In this document: piece after piece, positions 19,013 to 28,101 of the stretch
How positions within the stretch are numbered: position 1 is the first letter of the stretch
How the letters are laid out: every line of letters begins with the position of its first letter
Assembly (NCBI RefSeq): GCF_023498005.1
Contig: NZ_CP097289.1
Span: 620,001 to 684,000 of the forward strand
DNA: 64,000 nucleotides
Direction of reading: 5' to 3'
DNA from: Streptomyces durmitorensis
Lineage (GTDB): Bacteria > Actinomycetota > Actinomycetes > Streptomycetales > Streptomycetaceae
Made by a program: the position numbers and the translations under genes
The notes under the pieces: generated by a model
Seen by the model: the letters and a program-made list of their open reading frames with translations, nothing else
Told to the model about the DNA's origin: nothing
The model's database searches: none

Positions 19013-19028
19013 GACCTCACGCGGGCAC

Positions 19029-19739
19029 TCACGAGGGGATCCGGCGGTGCATGTCCGCCACCAGGTTCCGCATCGCCATGCGGAAGATCTCGGCCTGGTG
19101 CTCGCCGAGGAAAGAGGTGTGGCCGAACACCTCCAGGACCACGAGCCCGTGGAGGTGTCCCCATGCGCTCAGGATGAGTGCGGTCGCGGGGGCCGGCAGA
19201 TGTCCGTGCCCGAAGTGCGGAAGCTGTTCCAGGTACGCCCGCAGTGACGGCGAGAGCGCGGGGGCCTCGGCCGCGGCGAGTTGCTCCGCGGTAAACCCGT
19301 CGAACAGCACGCGCTCGAAGATCGCGCTCATCCTGCGCGACGCCTGGGTGGTCGAACCCTCGGCGGGTGCCGCGTAGTCCCTCAGCGGTGTCCCGTAGAG
19401 CAGCTGGAAGTGCTCGGGGTGGGCGATGGCCCACCGGCGGTAGCCCTCGGCGGCGACCACCAGACCCGGCAGGTCCGAGTCGTCCGCCGCGCTGTCGACG
19501 GCGGCCTGCACGGCATCGGTGAGGTCGTCGTACGCCTTGGTGACGACCGCGGTAACCAGGGCGTCCCGGCTCGGGAAGTAGTGGTAGAGCGCCTGCACGG
19601 TCATCTGGAGGCTGCGGGCTATCGCTCTCAACGACAGGGCCGCGGGGCCGTGTTCGGTGATGTGGCGCTCGGCGGCGTCCAGGATCTCCTGGGTGGCGGC
19701 GGCCCGGCGTCGCTGACGCAGGGTGGTCGTCGGGGCCAT
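19029..19739 (-). CDS. TetR/AcrR-family regulator
   Basis: The start ATG 19739 has GAGGAG 8 bases upstream, giving 236 residues; another ATG at 19760 is less well placed. The HTH covers about 8-55 (EILDAAERHITEHGPAALSL, LQMTVQALYHYFPSRDALVT). The C-terminal part matches the WHG-type TetR ligand domain (GYRRWAIAHPEHFQLLYGTP). It is divergent from the MMPL transporter gene (262-base gap), the standard arrangement for repressor control of an exporter. The ligand is probably lipophilic by analogy. Confidence 0.9.
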   Translation of the reverse strand: MAPTTTLRQRRRAAATQEILDAAERHITEHGPAALSLRAIARSLQMTVQALYHYFPSRDALVTAVVTKAYDDLTDAVQAAVDSAADDSDLPGLVVAAEGYRRWAIAHPEHFQLLYGTPLRDYAAPAEGSTTQASRRMSAIFERVLFDGFTAEQLAAAEAPALSPSLRAYLEQLPHFGHGHLPAPATALILSAWGHLHGLVVLEVFGHTSFLGEHQAEIFRMAMRNLVADMHRRIPS

Positions 19740-20001
19740 GGCGTGCTCCTCTGCGGTCATGCGGCGACCGTACGGCGGTCGCCCCGGTGGGCCACCCGGA
19801 AGCTGCGGGGTGTGCGGAAAATCTAACACTGCCAAATTTGCCGCCACCTCACTAACGTCGTCAGCGGCGACGAAGAGTGCGACACCGCACCTGTTCTGAC
19901 GGAGCGAAAGACGCCCCGCTGAGCACCACGCCGGCCCTTCACCACTCAACTCCGGCCGCTTCGCGTCGTTTTCGCCGTACGGACACCAAAGGAGAGCGTG
20001 C

Positions 20002-22227
20002 GTGTTTGAACGCATAGCCGAACTGGCCATCCGCCGGTCCCGGCTCATACTCGTCGTCGCCGTCGCGGCCATGGCCCTCATGGGCGCCCTGGGCGCCGGC
20101 GCCTTCGGCAAGTTGCTGGGAGGCGGCTACGACGACCCCGCCTCCCAGTCCACCCGGGCCGGCGAAGTCATCGACGAGAAGTTCGGCGGGGAGACCAACC
20201 TCGTCCTGCTGGTCCGTGCCTCCGAAGGCCGCATCGACGACCCGGCCGCGCGCCAGAGCGCCAAGGCCCTGGTGGCCGATCTCAGGAAGGAGAAGCACCT
20301 CGAGAACGTGGTCTCGTACTGGGACACGGCAAGTCCCGACCTCCGTTCCAAGGACGGCCGCGAGGCCATGGTGCTCGCCCATGTGCGGGGCGACGACCTG
20401 GAGCGGGACGAGAACGCCAAGGGCGTCATCGACACCTACACCGGCCCGTACGAGGGCGCGCTCAGCGTCGAGGCAGGCGGCGGCGCCGCCGTGACCAGCG
20501 AGATGGGCACGCAGTCGGGCAAGGACCTCTTCCTGGCCGAGGCCATCGCCGTGCCGCTCACCCTCGTGCTGCTCCTGCTCGTCTTCGGCAGCCTGGTGGC
20601 GGCCCTGCTGCCGCTGGTGATCGGCCTCGTCGCCATCGCGGGCACGTTCGCGGAACTCTTCGTCCTCGGCAGTGTCACCGATGTGTCCGTCTTCGCGATC
20701 AACCTGACGACGGCCCTGGGACTCGGGCTCGGCATCGACTACGCCCTACTCATGGTCAGCCGCTTCCGGGAGCAACTCGCAACCGGCGCAAGCGTGGAGG
20801 ACGCCGTCCGCCGGACGGTGAGCACGGCGGGCCGTACGGTCGCGTTCTCCGCCGCGACCGTGGCGGCCGCACTCGCGGCGCTGCTGGTGTTCCCGCAGTA
20901 CTTCCTGCGCTCGTTCGGCTATGCCGGGGTCGGCGTCGTCGCCATCGCCGCCATCAGCACCCTGTTCGTCATGCCGGCGCTGTTCGTCGTCCTGGGGCAC
21001 CGGGTCAACAGCGGACGCCTGCCGTGGGCGAAGCGCGAGCGCCCCGCGTCCCGGGCACCCCTGTGGGGTCGCCTCGCCGGCACCGTCATGCGGCGCCCCG
21101 CGCTCACCGCACTGCCCGTGCTCGCGGTCCTGCTCCTCGCGGCGAGTCCGCTCCTCGGCATCACCTTCGGCACTCCGGACGATCGCGTCCTGCCCGAGGA
21201 CGCCGAGAGCCGCCAGGTCTCGTCGGTCCTTCAGGAGAAGTTCAACGGCAACGACGACGCGGCCCTCCACGTCGCCATCGACAAGCCCCTGGGCAAAGCG
21301 CCACTGGAGACGTACGCGGCCGAACTGTCCGGGCTCAAGCACGTCGTCCGCGTCGAGACCAGCCAGGGCATCTACGCCGAAGGACACTCCGAGGCGGGCG
21401 CCCCGGGCAACAAGGCCCTCGGCCGCCCCGACGCGCAGCAGATCACCGTGGTCAGCGCCTTGGTGCCGAAGTCGGACGAGGCCCAGAGCCTGGTCACGGA
21501 GGTCCGGGCGGTCTCCCCGCCCGCCGGGGCAGACCCTCTGGTGGGCGGAGTCGACGCCGAACTGGTCGACTCCAAGGACTCCATCGGCAGCCGGCTCCCG
21601 ATCGCCGTGGCCCTGGTCGCCCTCACCACCTTCCTCCTGCTCTTCCTGTTCACCGGCAGCATCGTCCAGCCCCTGCGTGCGCTGCTCCTGAACATGATCA
21701 GTCTGGGAGCGACCCTCGGCGTCATGACCTGGATCTTCCAGGACGGCAACCTCTCCTCCCTGCTCGGCTTCACGGCGCAGCCCATGGAGGTGTCCATGAC
21801 GGTGCTGATGTTCTGCATCGCCTTCGGCCTCTCGATGGACTACGAGGTGTTCGTCACCAGCCGCATCAAGGAACTCCACGACCTGGGCGAGGACAACGAG
21901 TCCGCCGTGACCAACGGCCTCGGTCACACCGGCCGCATCGTCACCGCGGCGGCCTGCCTGCTCGCGGTGAGCTTCTTCGCCTTCGGCACGGCCAAGCTCA
22001 GTTTCATGCAGATGTTCGGCCTGGGCAGCGGTCTCGCCATCCTCATCGACGCGGTCGCCGTGCGCGGGATCCTCGTACCCGCCGCGATGCGCCTGCTCGG
22101 CCGCTCGGCCTGGTACGCGCCCGGTTTCCTGCGCAAGGTCCACGGGCGGTTCGGACTCAGCGAAGGCCTCGCGGCGCCGGAGCCCTCGGCCGAGTCGCCG
22201 TACACGAAGGACTCGGCGCACGTCTGA
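20002..22227 (+). CDS. MMPL-family RND transporter
   Basis: The protein has 741 residues from GTG 20002 (AAAGGAG upstream). The architecture is a helix at 15-35, a large extracytoplasmic loop, a block of five or six helices (about 180-340, including GLGLGIDYALLMVSRFRE), a second loop and a final helix block with FGLSMDYEVFVTSRIKE. The two G(L/I)D-Y-x-L/V-F signatures with intramembrane Asp are the proton-relay positions of MMPL proteins. Members export lipids, siderophores or lipophilic antibiotics. The adjacent TetR gene is likely its repressor. Confidence 0.92.
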   Translation: MFERIAELAIRRSRLILVVAVAAMALMGALGAGAFGKLLGGGYDDPASQSTRAGEVIDEKFGGETNLVLLVRASEGRIDDPAARQSAKALVADLRKEKHLENVVSYWDTASPDLRSKDGREAMVLAHVRGDDLERDENAKGVIDTYTGPYEGALSVEAGGGAAVTSEMGTQSGKDLFLAEAIAVPLTLVLLLLVFGSLVAALLPLVIGLVAIAGTFAELFVLGSVTDVSVFAINLTTALGLGLGIDYALLMVSRFREQLATGASVEDAVRRTVSTAGRTVAFSAATVAAALAALLVFPQYFLRSFGYAGVGVVAIAAISTLFVMPALFVVLGHRVNSGRLPWAKRERPASRAPLWGRLAGTVMRRPALTALPVLAVLLLAASPLLGITFGTPDDRVLPEDAESRQVSSVLQEKFNGNDDAALHVAIDKPLGKAPLETYAAELSGLKHVVRVETSQGIYAEGHSEAGAPGNKALGRPDAQQITVVSALVPKSDEAQSLVTEVRAVSPPAGADPLVGGVDAELVDSKDSIGSRLPIAVALVALTTFLLLFLFTGSIVQPLRALLLNMISLGATLGVMTWIFQDGNLSSLLGFTAQPMEVSMTVLMFCIAFGLSMDYEVFVTSRIKELHDLGEDNESAVTNGLGHTGRIVTAAACLLAVSFFAFGTAKLSFMQMFGLGSGLAILIDAVAVRGILVPAAMRLLGRSAWYAPGFLRKVHGRFGLSEGLAAPEPSAESPYTKDSAHV

Positions 22228-22240
22228 CCCCACGCGAGAC

Positions 22241-22286
22241 GCGCGCCCCGCCCGCCCGGCACCTGCCGTGAGCGAGCGGGGCGCGC
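22241..22286. terminator. Bidirectional terminator between convergent genes
   Basis: The arms 22241-22251 and 22276-22286 are perfect 11-bp GC-rich complements around a 24-base loop. The element lies between the ends of the MMPL gene and the GH87-like gene. Confidence 0.6.
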
Positions 22287-22292
22287 GGCCTG

Positions 22293-24506
22293 TCAGGAGA
22301 GGTAGGCCTCCACTTCGCTGAACTGTGCCGCGGGCCAGCCCGTGTTGGCCGTGACACGCAGCCGCAGGTGGCGGACACTCGGGGCGGAGGCGGGCAGGGT
22401 GACGGTGACCTTGTTGCCGCTCGCCGGGTCGAAGCGGTAGCCCTTCGCATCGGCCAGCGTGCTGTAGGTGGTTCCGTCGGTGCTGCCCTGGACCGACAGA
22501 GTCTGGGTCCTGGCCTCCCAGGCCGCGGGCGGCGGCAGCTTCAGGACGACCCTGCGCACCGCTTCGGCCTTGCCGAGGTCGACGGTGATCGACTGCGGGA
22601 AGGCGTTGTTGGTGGACTCCCAGTACGTTCCCGCGTCGCCGTCGACCGCCTTGGCCGGGGTGTAGACGTCGGCGGAGCCGGTCGCGGTGGCCGGGCGGCC
22701 CTTGGCGAGGTTGCGGTCCGGGTCGGGGTCGGGGTTGCCGCCGCCGGGCTGCGGCCAGGTCGAGCAGTCGTCCCAGGTGCTGTCCCAGCCGGAGTTGCCG
22801 CCGCCGTCGGTGAGGGTGAAGGTGCCGGAGCCGGTCGGGTAGGGGCAGTTGTAGACGCCGGCCGCGCCGACGCCGGTGGCCTTGACGTTCGACATCTTCA
22901 CCGCGCCGGGCGTCTCGGCCTGGACGACGACCGTGCCCACCTTGTCGATGGTCGTGCGGTCGACGGTGACGTTCTTGACCGCCTTGCCGGTGCCGCCGCC
23001 CGACACGAATTCGTACGCGCTCCAGGGGCTGTCGGTGATCGTCGTGTCGGTAATGTTCACCGTGGCCTCGATGGCACTGTCGTACGCGTCCACGCGCAAC
23101 GCGCCCATCGGGTGCTGCCAGTTGGGGTTCATGGCCCCGGTGCGGACGAGGGTGTTCCCGGAGACGGTGATGGTGCCGGCCAGCGGGAAGAACGGGTCGA
23201 GGAACTTCTGGTTGGAGATGGCGATGCCGCTGCCCAGGGCGTTGGTGTCGAGGATCAGGTTGTCCTTGACGGTGATGTCCCGGCCGCCGTAGATGGCGAT
23301 GCCGTTGGCCAGGTTGGGCTGCGAGATGGTGTTGCCCGCGAAGGTCGAGTCGCTGTTGGTGGTGTTGAGGGACCACATGGCCAGGGCGTCGTCTCCGGTG
23401 TTGCGCAGGAAGTTGTTGCGTACCTGGACGCCCTTGGCCGTGCCGTTGAGGTTGAGGCCGTCGGCCGTCATGTCGAGGAAGCGGCTCTTCTCCACGACCA
23501 GGTTGTCGTTGTTGCCGGTCAGCCAGAGGCCGACCTTGAGATGCTGCAACCACATGCCGGAGACGGTGGAGTTCGGGCCGAGCGATCCGTTGACGAAGTT
23601 GTCCGGGTTGTTGTCGACCCGCTCGGTGACCTCGCCGAGCACCGCGAAGTCGTGCAGCCCCACCTTCCCTGTGGGTGCGCTCGACTGGTCGATGAAGCGT
23701 GAACTGCGCACCACCGAATGCCAGTTGCCCGCGCCGCGGATGGTGACGTTGTCCACGTTGTTCAGCGACTGGGTGAGCTTGTACTCGCCCGGCGGTATCC
23801 ACACCGTGCCGCCCTTGGCCGCCGCGATGGTCTCGCGGAAGGCCTGGGTCGAGTCGCCCTGGCCGGTGGGGTCGGCGCCCTTGTCGGTGACCGAGAGTGC
23901 GCCGGACGGCTTGGCCGCGGCGCCCGCGACCTGCTCGAAGTCGGCGACGTCGACGGTGACTTGCGTGGACGTGGCCTCCAGTTTCACCTTGTCGCCGGAC
24001 TGCAGGTTCTGGCCGAGCTGAAGCCGTGCGTTGTCGAAGAGGTGGTGGGTCTTGGAGCCCGCGATCCAGGAGGTGTCGACGTAGCTGTACTTCGACGTGA
24101 CGGCCAATGTCCTGGAGATCTTCTGCCCGTTGACGTACACGGCCATCGAGCCCGACTGGCCGTCGGGGACGTTGTAGGCGACGTTGAGCGCGTTCGCGGC
24201 CTTGGGGAGCGTGAACTCGACGCTCTGGCCCGCCGCGAGACGCACCGCCTGGCGGCCCGACGCCTCGGATGCGACGGTGCCCTGCGTGTAGTCGGGACCG
24301 ATCTTGGTGCCGTTCGTGGTCGCGCTCTCCGCCTCGACGGAGGTGAAGGGCAGGGTGGCGCCCGCGGCCGCCTCTGCGGCGTGCGCGCTGGTGCTCGCGA
24401 TGCCGGTGACGAGGGTGCCGACGAGGCCCGCGGTGGCCACGGCGGCACACCACGCGCGACCCGGTCTTGTCGTACTCCTTGTGGTGCTCCTGTCAGATCT
24501 GTCCAT
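22293..24506 (-). CDS. Secreted GH87-like alpha-1,3-glucanase (mycodextranase type) with F5/8-type domain
   Basis: A 737-residue exported protein: Sec-type signal peptide with helix at about 20-40 and cleavage near AHA-AEA, a CBM35-like module at about 52-195 (FTSVEAESATTNGTKIG), a right-handed parallel beta-helix at about 203-570, and a C-terminal F5/8 type C (discoidin) module from about 600 (NLAKGRPATATG). The helix contains MTADGLNL (Asp349) and NTGDDALAMWS (Asp372-Asp373), which match the three catalytic Asp of GH87 enzymes. Neighbouring GH13 and sugar-ABC genes agree with an alpha-glucan substrate, perhaps fungal cell-wall alpha-1,3-glucan. A pectate-lyase-like or GH49 assignment is the alternative. 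Confidence 0.7.
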   Translation of the reverse strand: MDRSDRSTTRSTTRPGRAWCAAVATAGLVGTLVTGIASTSAHAAEAAAGATLPFTSVEAESATTNGTKIGPDYTQGTVASEASGRQAVRLAAGQSVEFTLPKAANALNVAYNVPDGQSGSMAVYVNGQKISRTLAVTSKYSYVDTSWIAGSKTHHLFDNARLQLGQNLQSGDKVKLEATSTQVTVDVADFEQVAGAAAKPSGALSVTDKGADPTGQGDSTQAFRETIAAAKGGTVWIPPGEYKLTQSLNNVDNVTIRGAGNWHSVVRSSRFIDQSSAPTGKVGLHDFAVLGEVTERVDNNPDNFVNGSLGPNSTVSGMWLQHLKVGLWLTGNNDNLVVEKSRFLDMTADGLNLNGTAKGVQVRNNFLRNTGDDALAMWSLNTTNSDSTFAGNTISQPNLANGIAIYGGRDITVKDNLILDTNALGSGIAISNQKFLDPFFPLAGTITVSGNTLVRTGAMNPNWQHPMGALRVDAYDSAIEATVNITDTTITDSPWSAYEFVSGGGTGKAVKNVTVDRTTIDKVGTVVVQAETPGAVKMSNVKATGVGAAGVYNCPYPTGSGTFTLTDGGGNSGWDSTWDDCSTWPQPGGGNPDPDPDRNLAKGRPATATGSADVYTPAKAVDGDAGTYWESTNNAFPQSITVDLGKAEAVRRVVLKLPPPAAWEARTQTLSVQGSTDGTTYSTLADAKGYRFDPASGNKVTVTLPASAPSVRHLRLRVTANTGWPAAQFSEVEAYLS

Positions 24507-24562
24507 GGGGTGGTGCACCTTCCTTGTGAGTGGGGAGGTCAGTGCTCGGTCTCGGGTGACAG

Positions 24563-26170
24563 TCAGACGCGCAGCCAGACCGCCGTGTCCTGCGGGAGCC
24601 GGCCCGCCCCGTCGAGGGGGCCGCTGGCCAGCAGGAGGCGCGTGTGGGCGGGGAGTTCGCAGGGCTCGGGGGCGAGGTTGACGACGCAGGCAAGGCCCGG
24701 CTCGCGTACGAAGGCCAGGACGCCGTCGGCGCCCGGCAGCCAGGTCAACGGGCCGTCGCCGAAGCCCGGTTCGATGCGGCGCAGGCGCAGGGCGGCGCGG
24801 TAGAGCGTGAGCATGGACCCGGGGTCTGTGGCCTGGAGGTCGGCGGCGTACGAGGGCCAGCCCTCCGGCTGCGGCAGCCAGGGCGCTGTCATCGACCCGA
24901 AGCCCGCGTGCGGTTCCGCGGCCGTCCAGGGCAGGGGCACCCGGCAGCCGTCGCGCCCCGGATCGGTGCCGCCGGAGCGGAAGTGCATGGGGTCCTGGAT
25001 GCGGTCCAGGGGGATGTCGGCCTCGGGCAGGCCCAGTTCGTCGCCCTGGTAGATGTAGACCGCGCCGGGCAGGGCGAGGGTGAGCAGGGCGGCGGCGCGG
25101 GCGCGGCGGGTGCCGAGCGCCAGGTCGGTGGGGGTGCCGAAGGCCTTGGTGGTGAAGTCGAAGCCGGTGTCGTCGCGACCGTAGCGGGTGACCGTGCGGG
25201 TCACGTCGTGGTTGCACAGGACCCAGGTGGCGGGGGCGCCGACCGGGGCGTGCTCGGCGAGGGTGGCCTCGATGGACGTACGCAGCTTCGCCGGATCCCA
25301 AGGGCAGGACAGGAAGGAGAAGTTGAAGGCGGTGTGCATTTCGTCGGGGCGCAGATAGCGGGCGAAGCGCTCGGCGTCCGGGAGCCAGACCTCGCCGACG
25401 AAGACGCCCGCGTACTCGTCGGCGACGGCCCGCCAGGAGCGGTAGATGTCGTGCAGTTCGTCGCGGTCGATGAAGGGGTGCGGGTCGACTCCCTCGGTGA
25501 AGTCGGGCAGGGCGGGGTCCTTGGCGGGCAGGGCGGCGGAGTCGATCCGTACGCCGGACACGCCCCGCTCGAACCAGAACCGCAGGACGTCCTCGTGCTC
25601 CTGACGGACCGCCGGGTGCGCCCAGTTGAGGTCGGGCTGCTCGGGTGCGAAGAGGTGGAGGTACCACTCGCCGTCCTCGACGCGGGTCCAGGTCGACGCC
25701 GTCGCGGAGAACTGGGACGGCCAGTCGTTGGGCGGGAGTTCGCCGTGCGCGCCGCGGCCGGGGCGGAAGTGGAAGAGCTCGCGTTCGGGGGCGCCGGGGC
25801 CCGCGGCCAGGGCCGCCTTGAACCAGGCGTGCTGGTCGGATACGTGGTTGGGGACGATGTCGACGATGGTGCGGATGCCGAGCGCACGGGCTTCGGCGAT
25901 CAGCTTCTCGGCCTCGGCGACGGTGCCGAACGCGGGGTCGATGACGCGGTAGTCGGTGACGTCGTAGCCGCCGTCGACCATGGGTGAGAGGTACCAGGGG
26001 CTGAACCACAGGGCGTCGACGCCGAGTTCGGCGAGATAGGGCAGCTTGGCCCGGACGCCCGCGAGGTCGCCGGTGCCGTCGCCGTCACCGTCCGAGAAGC
26101 TGCGTACGTACACCTGATAGATGGCGGCCGAGCGCCACCAGGAGGCATCGGTCGGGGAGGTGACTGCCAC
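24563..26170 (-). CDS. GH13 alpha-glucosidase (oligo-1,6-glucosidase/alpha-glucosidase type)
   Basis: The start is GTG 26170 (AAAGGAA about 7 bases upstream), giving 535 residues without signal peptide, hence cytoplasmic. The (beta/alpha)8 motifs are all present: region I DIVPNHVSD, region II GVRIDSAAL with nucleophile Asp210, region III FVGEVWLP with acid/base Glu260 and region IV CNHDVTR with Asp322. The N-terminus WWRSAAIYQVYVRSFSDGDG with the DGTGDLAG segment is typical of the GH13_30/GH13_23 alpha-glucosidases. It would hydrolyse oligosaccharides brought in by the adjacent ABC permeases. Linkage preference cannot be read from sequence. Confidence 0.93.
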   Translation of the reverse strand: MAVTSPTDASWWRSAAIYQVYVRSFSDGDGDGTGDLAGVRAKLPYLAELGVDALWFSPWYLSPMVDGGYDVTDYRVIDPAFGTVAEAEKLIAEARALGIRTIVDIVPNHVSDQHAWFKAALAAGPGAPERELFHFRPGRGAHGELPPNDWPSQFSATASTWTRVEDGEWYLHLFAPEQPDLNWAHPAVRQEHEDVLRFWFERGVSGVRIDSAALPAKDPALPDFTEGVDPHPFIDRDELHDIYRSWRAVADEYAGVFVGEVWLPDAERFARYLRPDEMHTAFNFSFLSCPWDPAKLRTSIEATLAEHAPVGAPATWVLCNHDVTRTVTRYGRDDTGFDFTTKAFGTPTDLALGTRRARAAALLTLALPGAVYIYQGDELGLPEADIPLDRIQDPMHFRSGGTDPGRDGCRVPLPWTAAEPHAGFGSMTAPWLPQPEGWPSYAADLQATDPGSMLTLYRAALRLRRIEPGFGDGPLTWLPGADGVLAFVREPGLACVVNLAPEPCELPAHTRLLLASGPLDGAGRLPQDTAVWLRV

Positions 26171-26250
26171 GTGAGGTTCCTTTCGGGCAGGTGGGACCCC
26201 GTCGCCGCGGCACGGCGGCGGTGGCGGGGTGCGCGGGGTGGGCCCGGGGG

Positions 26251-27126
26251 TCAGCCCTTGAGGCTGCCGGCGGTCAGGCCGCTCATGATGTTGCGCTGGA
26301 AGATCAGGAAGACGATCAGGGTCGGCAGTGAGGCGATGGCGAGGGCGGCCAGGAGCCAGTTCTCGGAGACGCTGGCGGCCAGGGAGTAGATGCCGACGTT
26401 GACGGTCTGCTTGCCGGGGTCGGGCAGGGTGAGCATCGGCCAGAGGAAGTCCTTCCAGACCGCCACGACCGCGAAGATCGACACCACGCCGAGGATCGGC
26501 CGGGACAGGGGAAGGACCACGGAGCGCAGGGTGCGCAGGGAGGAGGCGCCGTCGATGGAGGCGGCGTCGAGGAGCTCGCGCGGGATCGAGTCGAAGAACC
26601 GCTTGAGCAGGAAGATGTTGAAGGCGTTGGTGACCGAGGGAAGCCAGATCGCCCAGGGCGAGTTGATGAGGTTGCGCTCCACGATCGGCACGTCGAGGAC
26701 GGTCAGGTACTGCGGTACGACCAGGACTGTGGCCGGGATCATCAGGGTGAGCAGCATCATCCCGAGGATCGCCTTGCCGAACACGGGCCGCAGCTTGGAG
26801 AGCGAGTAGGCGGCGGCCACGTCGAAGATCAGCTGGAAGGCGAGCGCGCCGAACGCGTAGTACAGGGTGTTGAACAGGAGCTGGGCCAGGTCCATCACGC
26901 CCCAGGCGTCCGCGTAGTTCTGCGGGTGGACGGCGTCGGGGACCAGGGTGGGCGGTGTCTGGGCGAATTCCTGCGGGGACTTGAGGCCGCTGGTGACCAT
27001 CCAGTACAGCGGGCCGATGAAGACCAAGGTGAAGACGATGGTCACCACGGTGAAGGCGGTCCAGTACAGGACCTTGCCGCGGGGCCGGGCCAGTTGGGCC
27101 GGGGAGATCAGGGTGCGTGTGCTCAT
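26251..27126 (-). CDS. Carbohydrate ABC transporter permease, MalG type
   Basis: A 291-residue integral membrane protein with six predicted helices. The EAA loop reads ELLDAASIDGASSLRTLRSV (about 195-215), the contact with the ATPase. The C-terminal FLIFQRNIMSGLTAGSLKG is the standard MalG ending. It begins 18 bases after the MalF-type gene, with GGGGGAGAG ahead of ATG 27126. No ATPase is encoded nearby; Streptomyces sugar importers of this class share the ATPase MsiK (established knowledge). Confidence 0.93.
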   Translation of the reverse strand: MSTRTLISPAQLARPRGKVLYWTAFTVVTIVFTLVFIGPLYWMVTSGLKSPQEFAQTPPTLVPDAVHPQNYADAWGVMDLAQLLFNTLYYAFGALAFQLIFDVAAAYSLSKLRPVFGKAILGMMLLTLMIPATVLVVPQYLTVLDVPIVERNLINSPWAIWLPSVTNAFNIFLLKRFFDSIPRELLDAASIDGASSLRTLRSVVLPLSRPILGVVSIFAVVAVWKDFLWPMLTLPDPGKQTVNVGIYSLAASVSENWLLAALAIASLPTLIVFLIFQRNIMSGLTAGSLKG

Positions 27127-27144
27127 GTCCGTGCTCTCCCCCGG

Positions 27145-28101
27145 CTAGTCTTCGCTGCCCGCGCGGCTCAGTCGTGCGTACGCCGCCGAGAATCCGGCGA
27201 GCAGTACGAGCAGGACGAGGCCGAGCGCCGCCGCGCTGCCGTAGTTGTTGAAGGTGAACGCGTACTGGTAGATGAGGTGGACGACGGTCAGGGTCGCTCC
27301 CTCGGGGCCCGCGCCGCCGGTGAGCAGGAACGGCTCCACGAACACCTGCATGGTGGCGATGATCTGCATGAGCAGCATCAGCGAGAGGATGAGGCGGGTC
27401 TGCGGGATGGTGACGTGCCAGATCCTGCGCAGCACGCCCGCGCCGTCCAGCTCGGCCGCCTCGTACAGCTCGCCGGGGATGGACTGCAGCGCGGCCAGGT
27501 AGATCAGCGTCGCGCCGCCCATGTTCATCCAGGTGGCGGCGATGACCACGGAGACCATGGCGGTGTCGGTGTCCTGAAGCCATGCCTGTCCCGGCAGGCC
27601 GATGGATTCCAGGATGCGGTTGAACAGGCCGTAGCCGGGGTCGTAGAAGTACTTGAAGAGCAGCACCGAGGCCACCGGCGGCAGCATCACCGGGAGGTAG
27701 ACGAGCAGTCTCAAGTAGCCCCGGCCGTGCCGGAATTCATTGAGGACGAGGGCGATGACGAAGGGCACGGCGAAGCCGAGGAGCAGTGCGAGGCCGGTGA
27801 ACAGCAGGGTGTTGCGCCACGCCTGCCAGAAGGCCGGGTCGTTGAAGATGTAGGTGAGGTTGGACCAGCCCGCCCAGACGGTCTCGCCGTTCTCCGTCTT
27901 CTGGAAGGCCAGGATGAACTCCCTGACCATCGGATACCAGGAGAAGAGCGAGAAGCAGAGCAGGGCACCGATGAGGAAGGCGTGGGCGGTGAGGTTGCGC
28001 TTCAACGCCTGGACGAACGCGCCGCGTTCGGGGCGGGCGGCCCGGCCGTCCGTCTGCGGGGACGGCCGGGCCTTGTTCTTGGAGAGAGTGGGAGCCGACA
28101 T
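27145..28101 (-). CDS. Carbohydrate ABC transporter permease, MalF type
   Basis: A 318-residue permease with six predicted helices and a cytoplasmic N-terminal tail of about 35 residues. The EAA loop is ELYEAAELDGAGVLRRIWHV. ATG 28101 overlaps the stop of the binding-protein gene as TGATG; an in-frame GTG lies immediately before. The overlap indicates translational coupling within the binding-protein/MalF/MalG operon. It belongs to the CUT1 family that imports di- and oligosaccharides. Confidence 0.93.
   Translation of the reverse strand: MSAPTLSKNKARPSPQTDGRAARPERGAFVQALKRNLTAHAFLIGALLCFSLFSWYPMVREFILAFQKTENGETVWAGWSNLTYIFNDPAFWQAWRNTLLFTGLALLLGFAVPFVIALVLNEFRHGRGYLRLLVYLPVMLPPVASVLLFKYFYDPGYGLFNRILESIGLPGQAWLQDTDTAMVSVVIAATWMNMGGATLIYLAALQSIPGELYEAAELDGAGVLRRIWHVTIPQTRLILSLMLLMQIIATMQVFVEPFLLTGGAGPEGATLTVVHLIYQYAFTFNNYGSAAALGLVLLVLLAGFSAAYARLSRAGSED

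Noticed and set aside
20746..24453. 1235-residue minus-strand open frame
   Set aside because: Runs through the MMPL gene antisense and the GH87-like gene in a wrong frame; no domain is visible.
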